This document shows, one piece after another, positions 7,921 to 16,242 of a stretch of 64,000 bases of DNA (within the stretch, counting starts at the first letter, position 1; every line of letters begins with the position of its first letter). A program made the translations under genes and the position numbers. Below the pieces are notes generated by a model. That model worked only from the letters and a program-made list of their open reading frames with translations, was not told where the DNA came from and did no database searches. Source of the stretch: an uncultured Cellulomonas sp. (lineage in GTDB: Bacteria; Actinomycetota; Actinomycetes; Actinomycetales; Cellulomonadaceae); assembly GCF_947494015.1 (NCBI RefSeq), contig NZ_CANLTL010000004.1, positions 62,001-126,000 of the forward strand, in the 5' to 3' direction.

Positions 7921-8760
7921 TTACAGACCCCGGGTGTCCCGGGAGTCGTCGTCGAGCTCGATCTCCTCCTTGCGGACCGAGTCGGTGACCGTCTCGGTGT
8001 CGGTGACCGTCTCCTTGTCGAGGCGCACGCGCTCGACCGGGACGGCCTCCTTGGCGACCACGGGGCGCTCCTCGGTGAGGACGACCTCGTGCTCCTCCTC
8101 GCTGATGGCCGGGCCGTCCAGCGCGTCGCCCACGTTGCCGTCGGTGATCGGCTCACGCTCGAGCCGGACCTCCTCGTGGCTGACCGGGACGGTGACCGTC
8201 TCCTGCTCGGTCACGACGTACTTGCGCAGCCGGGCACGACCGGTCTGGACCTTCTCGGTCCCGACGTGCAGCTGCTCCTCCGAGCGGGTCATCGACTCGT
8301 CGGTCGTCGGGCCGGAGGTGTCGTGGCCGACGGTGCCGCGGGTGGTGTCCGTGGTGTCGTAGCCGGCGGTCCCGGTCGTCCCCGTGGTGCCCAGGGTGCC
8401 GGTGGTGTCCGTGGTGCCGGCGTTCTCGTGGCCGGTGGTGTAGTCCAGCCCGTAGTAGCGGTAGAGCTCACCCTCCTCGGCCTCCGAGAGCTTGCCGTTG
8501 GAGTCGTCCACCCGCGGAGCGCCCTTGACCGTGGACTTGTCGTAGGGGACGTGGATCTCGTCGCCGCGGACGGAGCCCTGGGTCAGGGGGATGAAGGACT
8601 CGGCGGTGCCGAACAGCCCCGTCGTGACGGTGACCCACTCGGGGTTTCCGGTCTGGTCGTCCAGGAACACCTGGCTGACCTTGCCGATCTTGTCCCCGTC
8701 GGAGCCGACCACGGTGCCGCCGGACACGAGCAGGTTCTGGATCTCGTCTGTGCCGATCAT
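7921..8760 (-). CDS. PRC-barrel and DUF2382 domain protein
   Basis: A 279-residue soluble protein with two domains. Residues 1-100 are a PRC-barrel (VVGSDGDKIGKVSQVFLDD, then PEWVTVTTGLFG), a small beta-barrel also found in RimM and photosynthetic reaction-centre subunits. Residues about 165-275 form DUF2382, rich in Glu/Arg/Val strands (EEVRLEREPITDGN, KEAVPVERVRLDKE). They are joined by a low-complexity Gly/Thr/Asp linker with repeated TTG/TGT triplets. Such proteins accompany stress or desiccation genes in actinobacteria and cyanobacteria, but the biochemical role is not known. A GGAGG site precedes the ATG. The 277 bases upstream hold no gene that I can see and must carry its promoter. 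Confidence 0.88.
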   Translation of the reverse strand: MIGTDEIQNLLVSGGTVVGSDGDKIGKVSQVFLDDQTGNPEWVTVTTGLFGTAESFIPLTQGSVRGDEIHVPYDKSTVKGAPRVDDSNGKLSEAEEGELYRYYGLDYTTGHENAGTTDTTGTLGTTGTTGTAGYDTTDTTRGTVGHDTSGPTTDESMTRSEEQLHVGTEKVQTGRARLRKYVVTEQETVTVPVSHEEVRLEREPITDGNVGDALDGPAISEEEHEVVLTEERPVVAKEAVPVERVRLDKETVTDTETVTDSVRKEEIELDDDSRDTRGL

Positions 8761-9037
8761 GGTGTTTCCTCCACTGGTTGGGGATGGGGTCGTCGCGTGG
8801 TGACGCGGCCGGCCCTGGAGCGGCGAGACATCGGTGCGGTCCCACGGCGACGATCGTCGAGCCGGGCCGCCCCGGGCCCCGGGTCGTCCGGTAGGAGCAC
8901 CGTGCCCGCCCTGCCCGGCGCGATCGCACGCCGTCTGAGTCGTTCGAGGACCACGCCTTCTGCGCCGCCTCGAATCAGGCTAGGTGCGGTCGCCAGGGCC
9001 AGCAACAGGAACGCGCACGGCCACCGTGCGATCGGAC

Positions 9038-9961
9038 CTAACCCGCGCTGACCTGCGGCTTCGTCAGACGGACGCGCAGATAGCGCAGGTCGCCCCGCTC
9101 GAGCCCGACGTGGTTGCGGGTGCCCTCGATGCCGGCGAAGACGCGGAAGGCGCCGTGCACGGGACGGGGGATCCAGGCCTCGATGAGGGCCAGCTTGCGG
9201 GCGTTGTCCTGCCGGAGCGCGGCCACGACGTGCACGGTGACGTCCTCCAGCTCGACCAGCTCGAGCCCCGACCCGGCGAGCTGGTCGCGCAGCACGACGA
9301 CGTCGTCGTGGTTGCGCAGGTCGGCGAGCAGCAGGTGACCGCCGGGTCGCAGGACGCGCCGGACCTCCGCCAGGAAGCGGGGCACCGAGGGGTAGCAGTG
9401 GGAGGACTCCACGCTGACGACCGCGTCGAAGGACGCGTCGGGGAACGGCAGGGCGAGGGCGTCCCCGCGGACGAACCGCAGGCCGGGCCCGCGCCGGTGC
9501 CGCGTGGCCAGGGCCACGGCGGCGGCCGAGAAGTCGAGGCCGGTCGTGCTGCGGGGGCCCGCGTACCGACTCAGCCACGACGCGCCGCCGCCCCTGCCGG
9601 AGCCGACCTCCAGCACGTCCGCACCGCGCAGGTCCACGCCGGCCACCGTCGCGGCGTACAGCCGGATGCACGAGCGGTCGGGCTCGTCGGCCGGGTCCAG
9701 CACGAGGGGATCGGACGCCGCCGCGACCGTGCCCGGGGCGGATCCGTCCGCGCCCGGCCCGACGTCGGCGTAGCCGTAGTTCATGAACGCCCAGGCCGGC
9801 TCGCGGACGCGGGCGCCCAGGGCCTCGTAGCACGCCCGCCACGCGAGCCGGCGCAGCGTCCCCGCGAGGCGCCGGCCGTCGTCGAGAGGGCGCCGGCCGT
9901 CGTCCGGGGGGCGACGGCCAGCACGGGCCCGGCGGCTCAGGCGGACCGGACCGGTGCGCAC
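9038..9961 (-). CDS. SAM-dependent methyltransferase, phthiotriol methyltransferase-like
   Basis: A class I methyltransferase. The SAM-binding Gly loop is DVLEVGSGRGGGASWLSRY, followed by GLDFSAAAV, RGDALALPFPDASFD and FLAEVRRVLRPGGHLLLADL, the motifs in normal order. The N-terminal RRLAWRACYEALG and AWAFMNYGYAD match enzymes that methylate phthiotriol-type lipids and other small molecules, so the protein must begin upstream of the internal ATG at MNYGY. The best in-frame start is the GTG at 9961, overlapping the upstream gene by 25 bases (307 residues). The N-terminal coding region contains a doubled DDGRRP/DDGRRL unit from a short DNA duplication. The true substrate is unknown. Confidence 0.78.
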   Translation of the reverse strand: MRTGPVRLSRRARAGRRPPDDGRRPLDDGRRLAGTLRRLAWRACYEALGARVREPAWAFMNYGYADVGPGADGSAPGTVAAASDPLVLDPADEPDRSCIRLYAATVAGVDLRGADVLEVGSGRGGGASWLSRYAGPRSTTGLDFSAAAVALATRHRRGPGLRFVRGDALALPFPDASFDAVVSVESSHCYPSVPRFLAEVRRVLRPGGHLLLADLRNHDDVVVLRDQLAGSGLELVELEDVTVHVVAALRQDNARKLALIEAWIPRPVHGAFRVFAGIEGTRNHVGLERGDLRYLRVRLTKPQVSAG

Positions 9962-10635
9962 ACGGCCGTCCACGCCGCCCCGTCGAGGGTGGGCGCGGCG
10001 TCGACGCCGGCGATCCCGGCCAGACGCCGGCACCGGTCGATCGCGTCCCGCAGGGCGTCGTGGAGGATGTCGTCGGCGTCGGCCCGCCACGTGCACGCGA
10101 CCGCCTGGACGGCGAAGTCCACGACCGCCGGTCCCGGGTGCCCGGTGTGCCGCACGGAGGCGTGCTCGGCGGCGAAGCGCTCCGCCCATCGGGCCGCGAG
10201 GGGGACCCCCGCCAGCGCCTCCCGGGCCCGGGCCCGGATCGGGTCGTCCACCGGCCGGCCGTCGGCCGCCAGCAGGCGCTCGCAGGTCAGCACCCCCACG
10301 GCGAGTGCGCGCTGGTGCTCCTCGGCGACCACGGGCAGCGCGGCGGCCGCCACCGTCACCGCGACCTCGTGGTCCCACCGCGGATCGGGGCTGGTCAGCC
10401 CGATGACCGAGGGGATCAGCAGCGCGAGCCGTGGCCGGGCGTCGTCGGACGTCACGTCGTTGACGCCGCGCGCGAGGCGCGCCAGCAACGGGTGCGTGCA
10501 CCGGGGGTGGTCGCTCCACCGCTCACCGGCGAGGTAGCTCGCCAGCTCCATGAAGCACGCCCCCCGGCGGGGGCTGCGATGCCTGCCCCGGGAGAGCAGC
10601 GGCAGGACGTCGGGGGCGGCGGACCGCTGGACCAT
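9937..10635 (-). CDS. Hypothetical actinobacterial protein
   Basis: A 232-residue, mostly helical soluble protein without a domain that I can name. The start MVQRSAAPDVLPLLS has a good GAGGTGAGG site just upstream. Visible blocks include FMELASYLAGERWSDHPRCT near residue 28, ARLARGVNDVTSDDARPRLA, a hydrophobic VAVTVAAAALPVVAEE segment and VVDFAVQAVACTWRADADD near the end. It carries no membrane signal. It overlaps the methyltransferase downstream by 25 bases, which argues for joint expression and perhaps a related role. The region immediately upstream is short and shared with the end of the GAF-ANTAR gene. Confidence 0.65.
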   Translation of the reverse strand: MVQRSAAPDVLPLLSRGRHRSPRRGACFMELASYLAGERWSDHPRCTHPLLARLARGVNDVTSDDARPRLALLIPSVIGLTSPDPRWDHEVAVTVAAAALPVVAEEHQRALAVGVLTCERLLAADGRPVDDPIRARAREALAGVPLAARWAERFAAEHASVRHTGHPGPAVVDFAVQAVACTWRADADDILHDALRDAIDRCRRLAGIAGVDAAPTLDGAAWTAVCAPVRSA

Positions 10636-10716
10636 GGACCTCACCTCGCAGAGCGGGCGTGTGTGGTGCTGCGACCCTACGCCCGCCACCCGGGATCCGT
10701 CTCCGGTGGGCGCACA

Positions 10717-11415
10717 TCAGCGAGCGCGGTCACCACCGAGCTCGCCGAGCAGGGCCCGCGCGACGTCCCGGACGTCGGCCCCCTCGGCGACGGCGCGGTC
10801 GCGCAGCCGGGCCAGCGCCGTCTCGGCGCCGACCCCCTCGTGCGCCATCGTGGCCCCGACCGCGCGGTCGAGCGTCGCCTGGGCGTCGCGAGCCGCCTGC
10901 AGGTCGGTGATCCGCTCGGTGAGGTCGGCCACCTGCAGGCACAGGGCGACGCTGGCCGCGACCTGCTGGGCGTAGGCGTCGGCGCGCGTCAGCAGCACCC
11001 GGTCCCAGGGGTCGACCTGCTCGGAGTAGAGGTTGAGGGCGATGTCGACCCCCGGTGCGACGTGCGCCGGGACCGCGGCGGCCGACCGGAAGCCCTGGTC
11101 CACCGCCTCCCGCCGCCACACCGGCCAGCGGGCGTCGTCCAGCAGGTCCGGGACGAGGACGACCTGCAGCCCGTCCATCGCCGTCAGGCACGGTCCGGCA
11201 CCGTGGTCGTACTCGACCTGGTCGCACCGCTGCGCGCGCACGCTGCTGGTGGCCGCGAGCCGGTCGCGGCCCTGGTGGCGCAGGGACACGCTGCAGTGCG
11301 TGCCCGCGCCGAGGTGGTGGCCCGCCCGGTCGGCGCAGTCGTCGAGGTGCTCGCGGACGGTGCGGGTGCTCAGCAGCAGCGACTCGAGCTCGGCGCGTGC
11401 GTCGTCCTGGGTCAC
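10717..11415 (-). CDS. GAF and ANTAR domain transcription antitermination regulator
   Basis: A 232-residue cytoplasmic regulator. Residues 15-150 form a GAF sensor domain (HCSVSLRHQGRDRLAATSS, YDHGAGPCLTAM), and the last about 65 residues are an ANTAR RNA-binding three-helix domain (QATLDRAVGATMAHEGVGAE). ANTAR proteins bind paired hexanucleotide hairpins in nascent mRNA and suppress termination. GAF-ANTAR regulators of unknown ligand are abundant in actinobacteria. The start is a GTG (VTQDDARAEL) with GAGAGGA upstream. It opens a block of five minus-strand signalling genes, although each has its own gap, so co-transcription is not certain. Confidence 0.87.
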   Translation of the reverse strand: MTQDDARAELESLLLSTRTVREHLDDCADRAGHHLGAGTHCSVSLRHQGRDRLAATSSVRAQRCDQVEYDHGAGPCLTAMDGLQVVLVPDLLDDARWPVWRREAVDQGFRSAAAVPAHVAPGVDIALNLYSEQVDPWDRVLLTRADAYAQQVAASVALCLQVADLTERITDLQAARDAQATLDRAVGATMAHEGVGAETALARLRDRAVAEGADVRDVARALLGELGGDRAR

Positions 11416-11486
11416 CGGCGATCCTCTCGGGCATGACGGCACCACCGAGGCGCCGGACCGGCACACGATAACCGCCGGACCGGTGG

Positions 11487-13430
11487 TCAGTACCCGGGAT
11501 CGGCCGTCGCGGCCAACCACGGCGGGTCGACGAGCTGGACCCGCAGCTCGTCGGGGTGCTGCGGCATGGACACGAAGTAGCCCTGGACGTGCGTGCACCC
11601 GAGCTCGTGCAGCGCCTCGAGCGTCTCGGCGTTCTCGACGCCCTCCACCACGACGGTGCGGCGCAGGTTGTGGCCGAGCAGGAGCACGGCGGAGACCACG
11701 GCGGCGGCGTCACGGTTGCCCGACAGTCCCCGGGTGAAGGACTGGTCGACCTTGAGCGTCGTGGCGGGGATCTCCAGCAGCCGTCCGAGCGACGAGTAGC
11801 CCGTGCCGAAGTCGTCGATGGCGAGCTGGACGCCGAGCGCGCGCACCTGCTCGAGCGCGGAGACGGTCACCTCGGGGTGGCTGATGACACCCGACTCGGT
11901 GATCTCCAGGGTCAGCCGGCGGGGGTCCAGCCCGTGCGCACGCACGGTGTCCGCGACCCGTCCGGGCAGCCGCGGGTCGGTGAGCTCCTGGGTGGAGACG
12001 TTGACGAAGACGCGCTGCGGCGCGCGAGCGCCCAGCTCGTCGTCCCAGGCCGTCAGCTGCCGGCACGCCTCGGCGAGCACCCACGCGCCCAGGTCGTTGA
12101 TCAGCCCGCCACCCACGGCCGCGTCGATGAAGGCTCCGGCGGGCAGCACCCCGCGGGTGGGATGGCGCCAGCGGACCAGCGCCTCGACGGCGTAGACCCC
12201 GCGCTCGCGGTCCGCGGGGGCAGCCAGCAGGTCGACGATCGGCTGGTAGTGCAGCACGAGCTCGCCGGCTCGCAGCGCGTGGGTCAGGTCCGCGATGAGG
12301 CGCTCCTGCGCCGTGGTGCGGGCCCGCTCGGCGGCATGGGTGACGGCGTCGAACACCTCGTACCGGCCGCGGCCCGCGTCCTTGGCCCGGTACATCGCCG
12401 AGTCGGCCTGGGACACCAGCGCGTCGGCGGTCTGGGCCGGGTCGTCGGTGGTCGCGATGCCGATGCTCACCGACGTGCTCACCGCCCGCCCGGCGAGGCG
12501 GTACGGGACGCGCAGGGAGTCCAGGATGCGCTGGGCGACCGTGCCGGCCGCGCCCGGTGTGGTCAGGTCCTCCAGGAGCACGACGAACTCGTCGCCGCCG
12601 AGCCGCGCCAGGACGTCCGTGGGCCGCACCGCGCCACGCACCCGCTCGGCGACCGTGGTCAGCAGCCGGTCACCGGCCTCGTGGCCGAAGGTGTCGTTGG
12701 CCTCCTTGAGCGCGTCCAGGTCGAGGAACAGCACGCCGACGTGTCCCGGGCGGCGGGCCAGGCCGGCGATCGCGTGGCTGACCTGCTCGAAGAACATCCA
12801 CCGCGTGGGCAGGTCGGTGAGCGGGTCGTGCGTGGCCCGGTGCGCGAGCTCGTCCTGCGCGTTGCGCGCGGCGTCGCGGTCCGCGGCCACGACGAGGTAG
12901 GACGTCGCCAGGTTCGCGAGCGTGGTCGCGGCCGCCTGCTCCGCGGCCGTGAGCGGGCCGCTGTCGAGCCGGTACAGGTTCAGCACACCCCACAGGCGGC
13001 CTCGGGCGCGCATGGGCACGGCGGTGACCGCCCGCACGCCGACCGCGCCGGCCCGCCGCTCCAGCGCCGGCCAACGGCCCGTCGAGGTCAGGTCGTCGAC
13101 CGCGACCGGCTCGCCACTGAGGTACGCGTCGTGGCACGGCCCCTCGCCGAGGCTCTCCTCGAGGCGCTCGACCGCCTCGGCCGGTCCAGGGGTCGCGAAC
13201 ACCACCCGCAGGACGCCGCCGCCGGCCCGCGGGGTCATGACGCCGGCCCCGTCCACGTCGAGCACCCGCGCGACCCCCGAGCCGAGCTGGCTGAGGATGT
13301 CGTCGACGGAGAAGTCGCCGGTGACGGTGGCCGCGAAGTCGTTCAGCACGGCGGCGAGCGCATCCGTGTCGACGTCGTGCGCGCCGGTCAGGGCAGGCGC
13401 GCCCGCGGAACGACGGCGTGCAGAGGTCAC
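11487..13430 (-). CDS. GAF-GGDEF-EAL cyclic-di-GMP turnover protein
   Basis: A 647-residue cytoplasmic protein. Residues 45-180 are a GAF sensor, 200-362 a diguanylate cyclase domain and 375-640 an EAL phosphodiesterase domain. The GGDEF motif is intact at 278-282 with an RxxD product-inhibition site five residues before it (RPTD at 269-272). EAL is intact at 416-418 within VEALVRWRHP, and DDFGTGYSSL is present, so both making and breaking c-di-GMP are possible. There is no membrane segment. It is one of two GGDEF-EAL proteins within 7 kb. The long ATG-led frame starts MTSARRRSAGAPA; regulation is not visible. Confidence 0.93.
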   Translation of the reverse strand: MTSARRRSAGAPALTGAHDVDTDALAAVLNDFAATVTGDFSVDDILSQLGSGVARVLDVDGAGVMTPRAGGGVLRVVFATPGPAEAVERLEESLGEGPCHDAYLSGEPVAVDDLTSTGRWPALERRAGAVGVRAVTAVPMRARGRLWGVLNLYRLDSGPLTAAEQAAATTLANLATSYLVVAADRDAARNAQDELAHRATHDPLTDLPTRWMFFEQVSHAIAGLARRPGHVGVLFLDLDALKEANDTFGHEAGDRLLTTVAERVRGAVRPTDVLARLGGDEFVVLLEDLTTPGAAGTVAQRILDSLRVPYRLAGRAVSTSVSIGIATTDDPAQTADALVSQADSAMYRAKDAGRGRYEVFDAVTHAAERARTTAQERLIADLTHALRAGELVLHYQPIVDLLAAPADRERGVYAVEALVRWRHPTRGVLPAGAFIDAAVGGGLINDLGAWVLAEACRQLTAWDDELGARAPQRVFVNVSTQELTDPRLPGRVADTVRAHGLDPRRLTLEITESGVISHPEVTVSALEQVRALGVQLAIDDFGTGYSSLGRLLEIPATTLKVDQSFTRGLSGNRDAAAVVSAVLLLGHNLRRTVVVEGVENAETLEALHELGCTHVQGYFVSMPQHPDELRVQLVDPPWLAATADPGY

Positions 13431-13592
13431 AGACGGGCTCCACGGGGGGCTCGGATGGGGTGCCGCCGGGACGGCGGACCGCGAGCTGCGCGGCAGCCCA
13501 CGTGCATCGTAGGCGGCCGCCCGGGCCCCAGCATGCCGGGCCCCCGGCGCCCGGGACGGCGTCCACGCGGCCGGCTGGGCCGGACGTGGCGG

Positions 13593-13614
13593 GACTCACC
13601 CGGACGGGTGAGTC
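13593..13614 (-). terminator. Hairpin terminator after the TraR/DksA-type gene
   Basis: A perfect 9-base-pair stem (GACTCACCC at 13593-13601 and GGGTGAGTC at 13606-13614) with a four-base loop lies seven bases beyond the minus-strand stop of the zinc-finger gene and before the start of the next minus-strand gene. Confidence 0.65.
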
Positions 13615-13620
13615 AGGGCG

Positions 13621-13986
13621 TCAGGCACGTCGGACGGCGCACGCGATGCACGTCCGTGCCAGCGGCAGCGCCTCGAGACGGGCCGGCGCGATCGGCTGCC
13701 CGCAGGACTCGCACCGGCCGTACCGGCCGTGCGTCAGCCGGTCCTGGGCGGCGTCGGCCTCGGCCACGACGTGCCGGGTGCGGACGACCACGGCGTCGAG
13801 CTGGGACCGCTCGAACGCGATCGTGGCGCCCTCGGGGTCGTGCTCGTCGTCGGCGTTGGAGTCCCGTGAGGCGTCGACCAGCTCGGTGTGCTGACCGGTC
13901 AGCGCGGCCAGCCGGCGGACGGCGTCCTGCCGGACCGCGGCGAGCACGCGCTCGACGCGCGCGGTCTCGTCGTCTCCACGGGGCAC
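13621..13986 (-). CDS. TraR/DksA-type C4 zinc finger protein
   Basis: A 121-residue protein with a coiled-coil N-terminal half and a C-terminal zinc finger: Cys92 and Cys95 in RCESCGQP, Cys113 and Cys116 in RTCIACAVRR. This is the DksA/TraR layout. In proteobacteria such proteins enter the RNA polymerase secondary channel and modify the ppGpp response; the actinobacterial relatives are less well studied. The coiled-coil tip lacks the DxxDxA triad of classical DksA (here it reads SNADDEHDPEG), so a DksA-like effect on polymerase cannot be assumed. The start is a GTG. It follows the SpoIIE-type gene after 30 bases and probably belongs to the same transcript. Confidence 0.88.
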   Translation of the reverse strand: MPRGDDETARVERVLAAVRQDAVRRLAALTGQHTELVDASRDSNADDEHDPEGATIAFERSQLDAVVVRTRHVVAEADAAQDRLTHGRYGRCESCGQPIAPARLEALPLARTCIACAVRRA

Positions 13987-14016
13987 GGTGCAGCCTCTGC
14001 GTCGTCGATGACCGGG

Positions 14017-16110
14017 TCAGGTGGACGGGTCGGCGAGCGCGACGCGGACCGCGACGAGGGCCACGTCGTCGTTGCGGCGCTCGGGCAGCAGCCGGCCGAG
14101 CACGGCGTCGCACAGCGCCTCGGGGTCCAGGCCCGCGGCGTCGGACAGCACCGTGCGCAGCGTCTCGAAGCCGTCGCTCAGCGACTGGCCGCGTCGCTCG
14201 ACGAGGCCGTCGGTGTACAGGAACAGCGTCGCCCCCGGCTCGAGCACCACCCGGGTCTCCAGCCGGGACGCGTCCGGGACGACCCCCAGCAGCAGGTCGG
14301 AGTGCTCGGCGACGAGCGTGGACACCGACCCGTCCGGGGCGATGAGCATGGGGGGCGGGTGCCCGGCGTTGGACCAGCGCACCGCCCGCGCGCCCGTCCC
14401 GGGCTCGGGGGGCTCGACCCGCGCGACGACCGCGGTCGCGATGGTCGAGGCGCGCAGCGTGACCATCGCCCGGTCCACCTCACGCAGGAGCTCACCGGGA
14501 CCCGCGCCGGTCGCCACCGCGATCCCGCGCAGCAGCGAGCGCAGCTGACCCATCGCGGCGGCCGCGACGATGTCGTGGCCGACGACGTCGCCGATCACCA
14601 GCACCGTGGCTCCGTCGCGCTGCGCGAACGCGTCGTACCAGTCGCCGCCGACCTGGGCCGCCTCGCCCGCCGGGACGTAGCGCACCGCGATGTCGAGCTG
14701 GTCGGTCCGGGGCGGCTGGGTGAGCAGCGCCCGCTGCAGGCCCTCGGCGAGCTGGCGCTGCTGGCGGAACAGCCGCGAGTTGTCCAGGGCCAGCCCGGCG
14801 TGGCCGGCGACCTCCTGGGCGACGGCGAGCTCGTCCGCGGTCAGCGGCGCGCGCTGGGCACCACCGAACAGCGACATGAGCCCGACCGTCCCGCCCCGGC
14901 CGCGCAACGGCAGGACGACCACGGTCTCCGGCGCGAGCCGGGCGATGAGCTCGCGCGCCGGTGCCGAGCCCAGCATCGAGTCGATCGCCGCCGCCGCCCC
15001 GTGCCCGACGACGACCATCTCGCCGGTCCGCAGGGCGCGGGACAGGAACGAGTGGTCGCGCAGCGCCGTGAGCCGCTGCTGGGCGTAGCCGCGCACGACC
15101 GGCAGAGCCGCGGGGTCCACGTGCGCCCAGCCGATGTCCCGCAGCCCGCGACGTGTCCCGGCCTGCTCGTCGTCGTCCACGAGGGTGACCAGGCACCAGT
15201 CCGCGAGCGCCGGGACGACGAGCTCCGCGAGCCGGGCCACCGCCTCGACGCCGTCGAGGGTCTCGGTGAGCTGGGCGGTCACCTGGGCGATCAGCGCGGC
15301 TCGGCGCACCGAGCGGTCGGCCTCCTCCTGCATGCGGCGCCGGGACGTGACGTCCAGGAAGTACACGGCCAGCCCGTCCGGTCCGGGCCACGCGACGACC
15401 TCGTACCACGCGTCGAGCGGGGGCGGGTAGTAGGCGTCGAAGGCGACCGGCTCACCCGACGCCACGGCGCCGCGGTAGTGGGTCTCGAAGTCCGAGCCGT
15501 TGGCGGCCGGGAACAGGTCCCACACCACGCCGCCCAGCAGGTCCTGGCGGGTCGCACCCAGGACGCGCTCGCCCTCGGCGTTGACGTACCGGAAGCGCCA
15601 GTCGCGGTCCAGGGAGAAGAACGCCGTGGGCATGGACTCCAGCACGCGGGCGGTGCGCGCCTCGCCCGCCTGCCGCTCGGTGATGTCGTAGCTGGCCCCG
15701 AGCATCCGCACCGCGACGCCGTCCCGGTCGTGCAGCACCCGGCCGCGGCTGGCGACCCAGCGCGGGGTCCCGTCCGGCTGCACGATCCGGTGCTCCACCG
15801 CGAGCTCGCCGGACGACTCCACGGCGGTGGTCAGGGCGTCCTCGAGGGTGCCGCGATCTTCCGGGTGCGCCCGCCCGACCAGACCCGCGGCATCCCGTTC
15901 CAGCGGAGTCCGCGCGTCCCACCCGTACAGCCGGGCGAGCGCGGCGTCGATGGTCACCCGGCCCGACCGCAGGTCCCAGTCGAAGGTGCCGATGCCGGCC
16001 GCCGTGATCGCCAGCTCGCCGAGCACAGTGCCCATGTCCGGTGCCCCGGGCGGACGGGGCCGGACCGCCGGCGCGCCCTGCCGGCGCTGCGGTGCGGGCG
16101 TCTGGGGCAT
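14017..16110 (-). CDS. PAS-GAF-SpoIIE protein phosphatase
   Basis: A 697-residue cytoplasmic signalling phosphatase. Two PAS domains occupy about residues 30-150 and 150-265 (GTFDWDLRSG, then SMPTAFFSLDRDWRFRYVN), a GAF domain about 275-440 (VAGHAGLALDNSRLFRQQRQ marks its end) and a PP2C/SpoIIE catalytic domain the last 235 residues (AAQVGGDWYDAF, VIGDVVGHDIVAAA, LFLYTDGLVERRG). Proteins of this build dephosphorylate anti-anti-sigma (STAS) proteins and so free sigma factors in response to light, redox or energy signals. The metal-binding Asp residues in GGDWYD and GDVVGHD are present. No STAS or anti-sigma partner lies next to it; one STAS gene is at the far end of this window. Confidence 0.92.
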   Translation of the reverse strand: MPQTPAPQRRQGAPAVRPRPPGAPDMGTVLGELAITAAGIGTFDWDLRSGRVTIDAALARLYGWDARTPLERDAAGLVGRAHPEDRGTLEDALTTAVESSGELAVEHRIVQPDGTPRWVASRGRVLHDRDGVAVRMLGASYDITERQAGEARTARVLESMPTAFFSLDRDWRFRYVNAEGERVLGATRQDLLGGVVWDLFPAANGSDFETHYRGAVASGEPVAFDAYYPPPLDAWYEVVAWPGPDGLAVYFLDVTSRRRMQEEADRSVRRAALIAQVTAQLTETLDGVEAVARLAELVVPALADWCLVTLVDDDEQAGTRRGLRDIGWAHVDPAALPVVRGYAQQRLTALRDHSFLSRALRTGEMVVVGHGAAAAIDSMLGSAPARELIARLAPETVVVLPLRGRGGTVGLMSLFGGAQRAPLTADELAVAQEVAGHAGLALDNSRLFRQQRQLAEGLQRALLTQPPRTDQLDIAVRYVPAGEAAQVGGDWYDAFAQRDGATVLVIGDVVGHDIVAAAAMGQLRSLLRGIAVATGAGPGELLREVDRAMVTLRASTIATAVVARVEPPEPGTGARAVRWSNAGHPPPMLIAPDGSVSTLVAEHSDLLLGVVPDASRLETRVVLEPGATLFLYTDGLVERRGQSLSDGFETLRTVLSDAAGLDPEALCDAVLGRLLPERRNDDVALVAVRVALADPST

Positions 16111-16242
16111 GCGCGTCCTCCACCTGGCCGGCTCCGCGCCGTCCGTCGGACGGCGCGCGGGTCCGGCTCAGCGGTGCGGGTGCCGGAGCAGCCGGTGCCC
16201 CGGTCCATTGCCGGAGCGGGAACGGCGACTGCAGGCGCGAGT

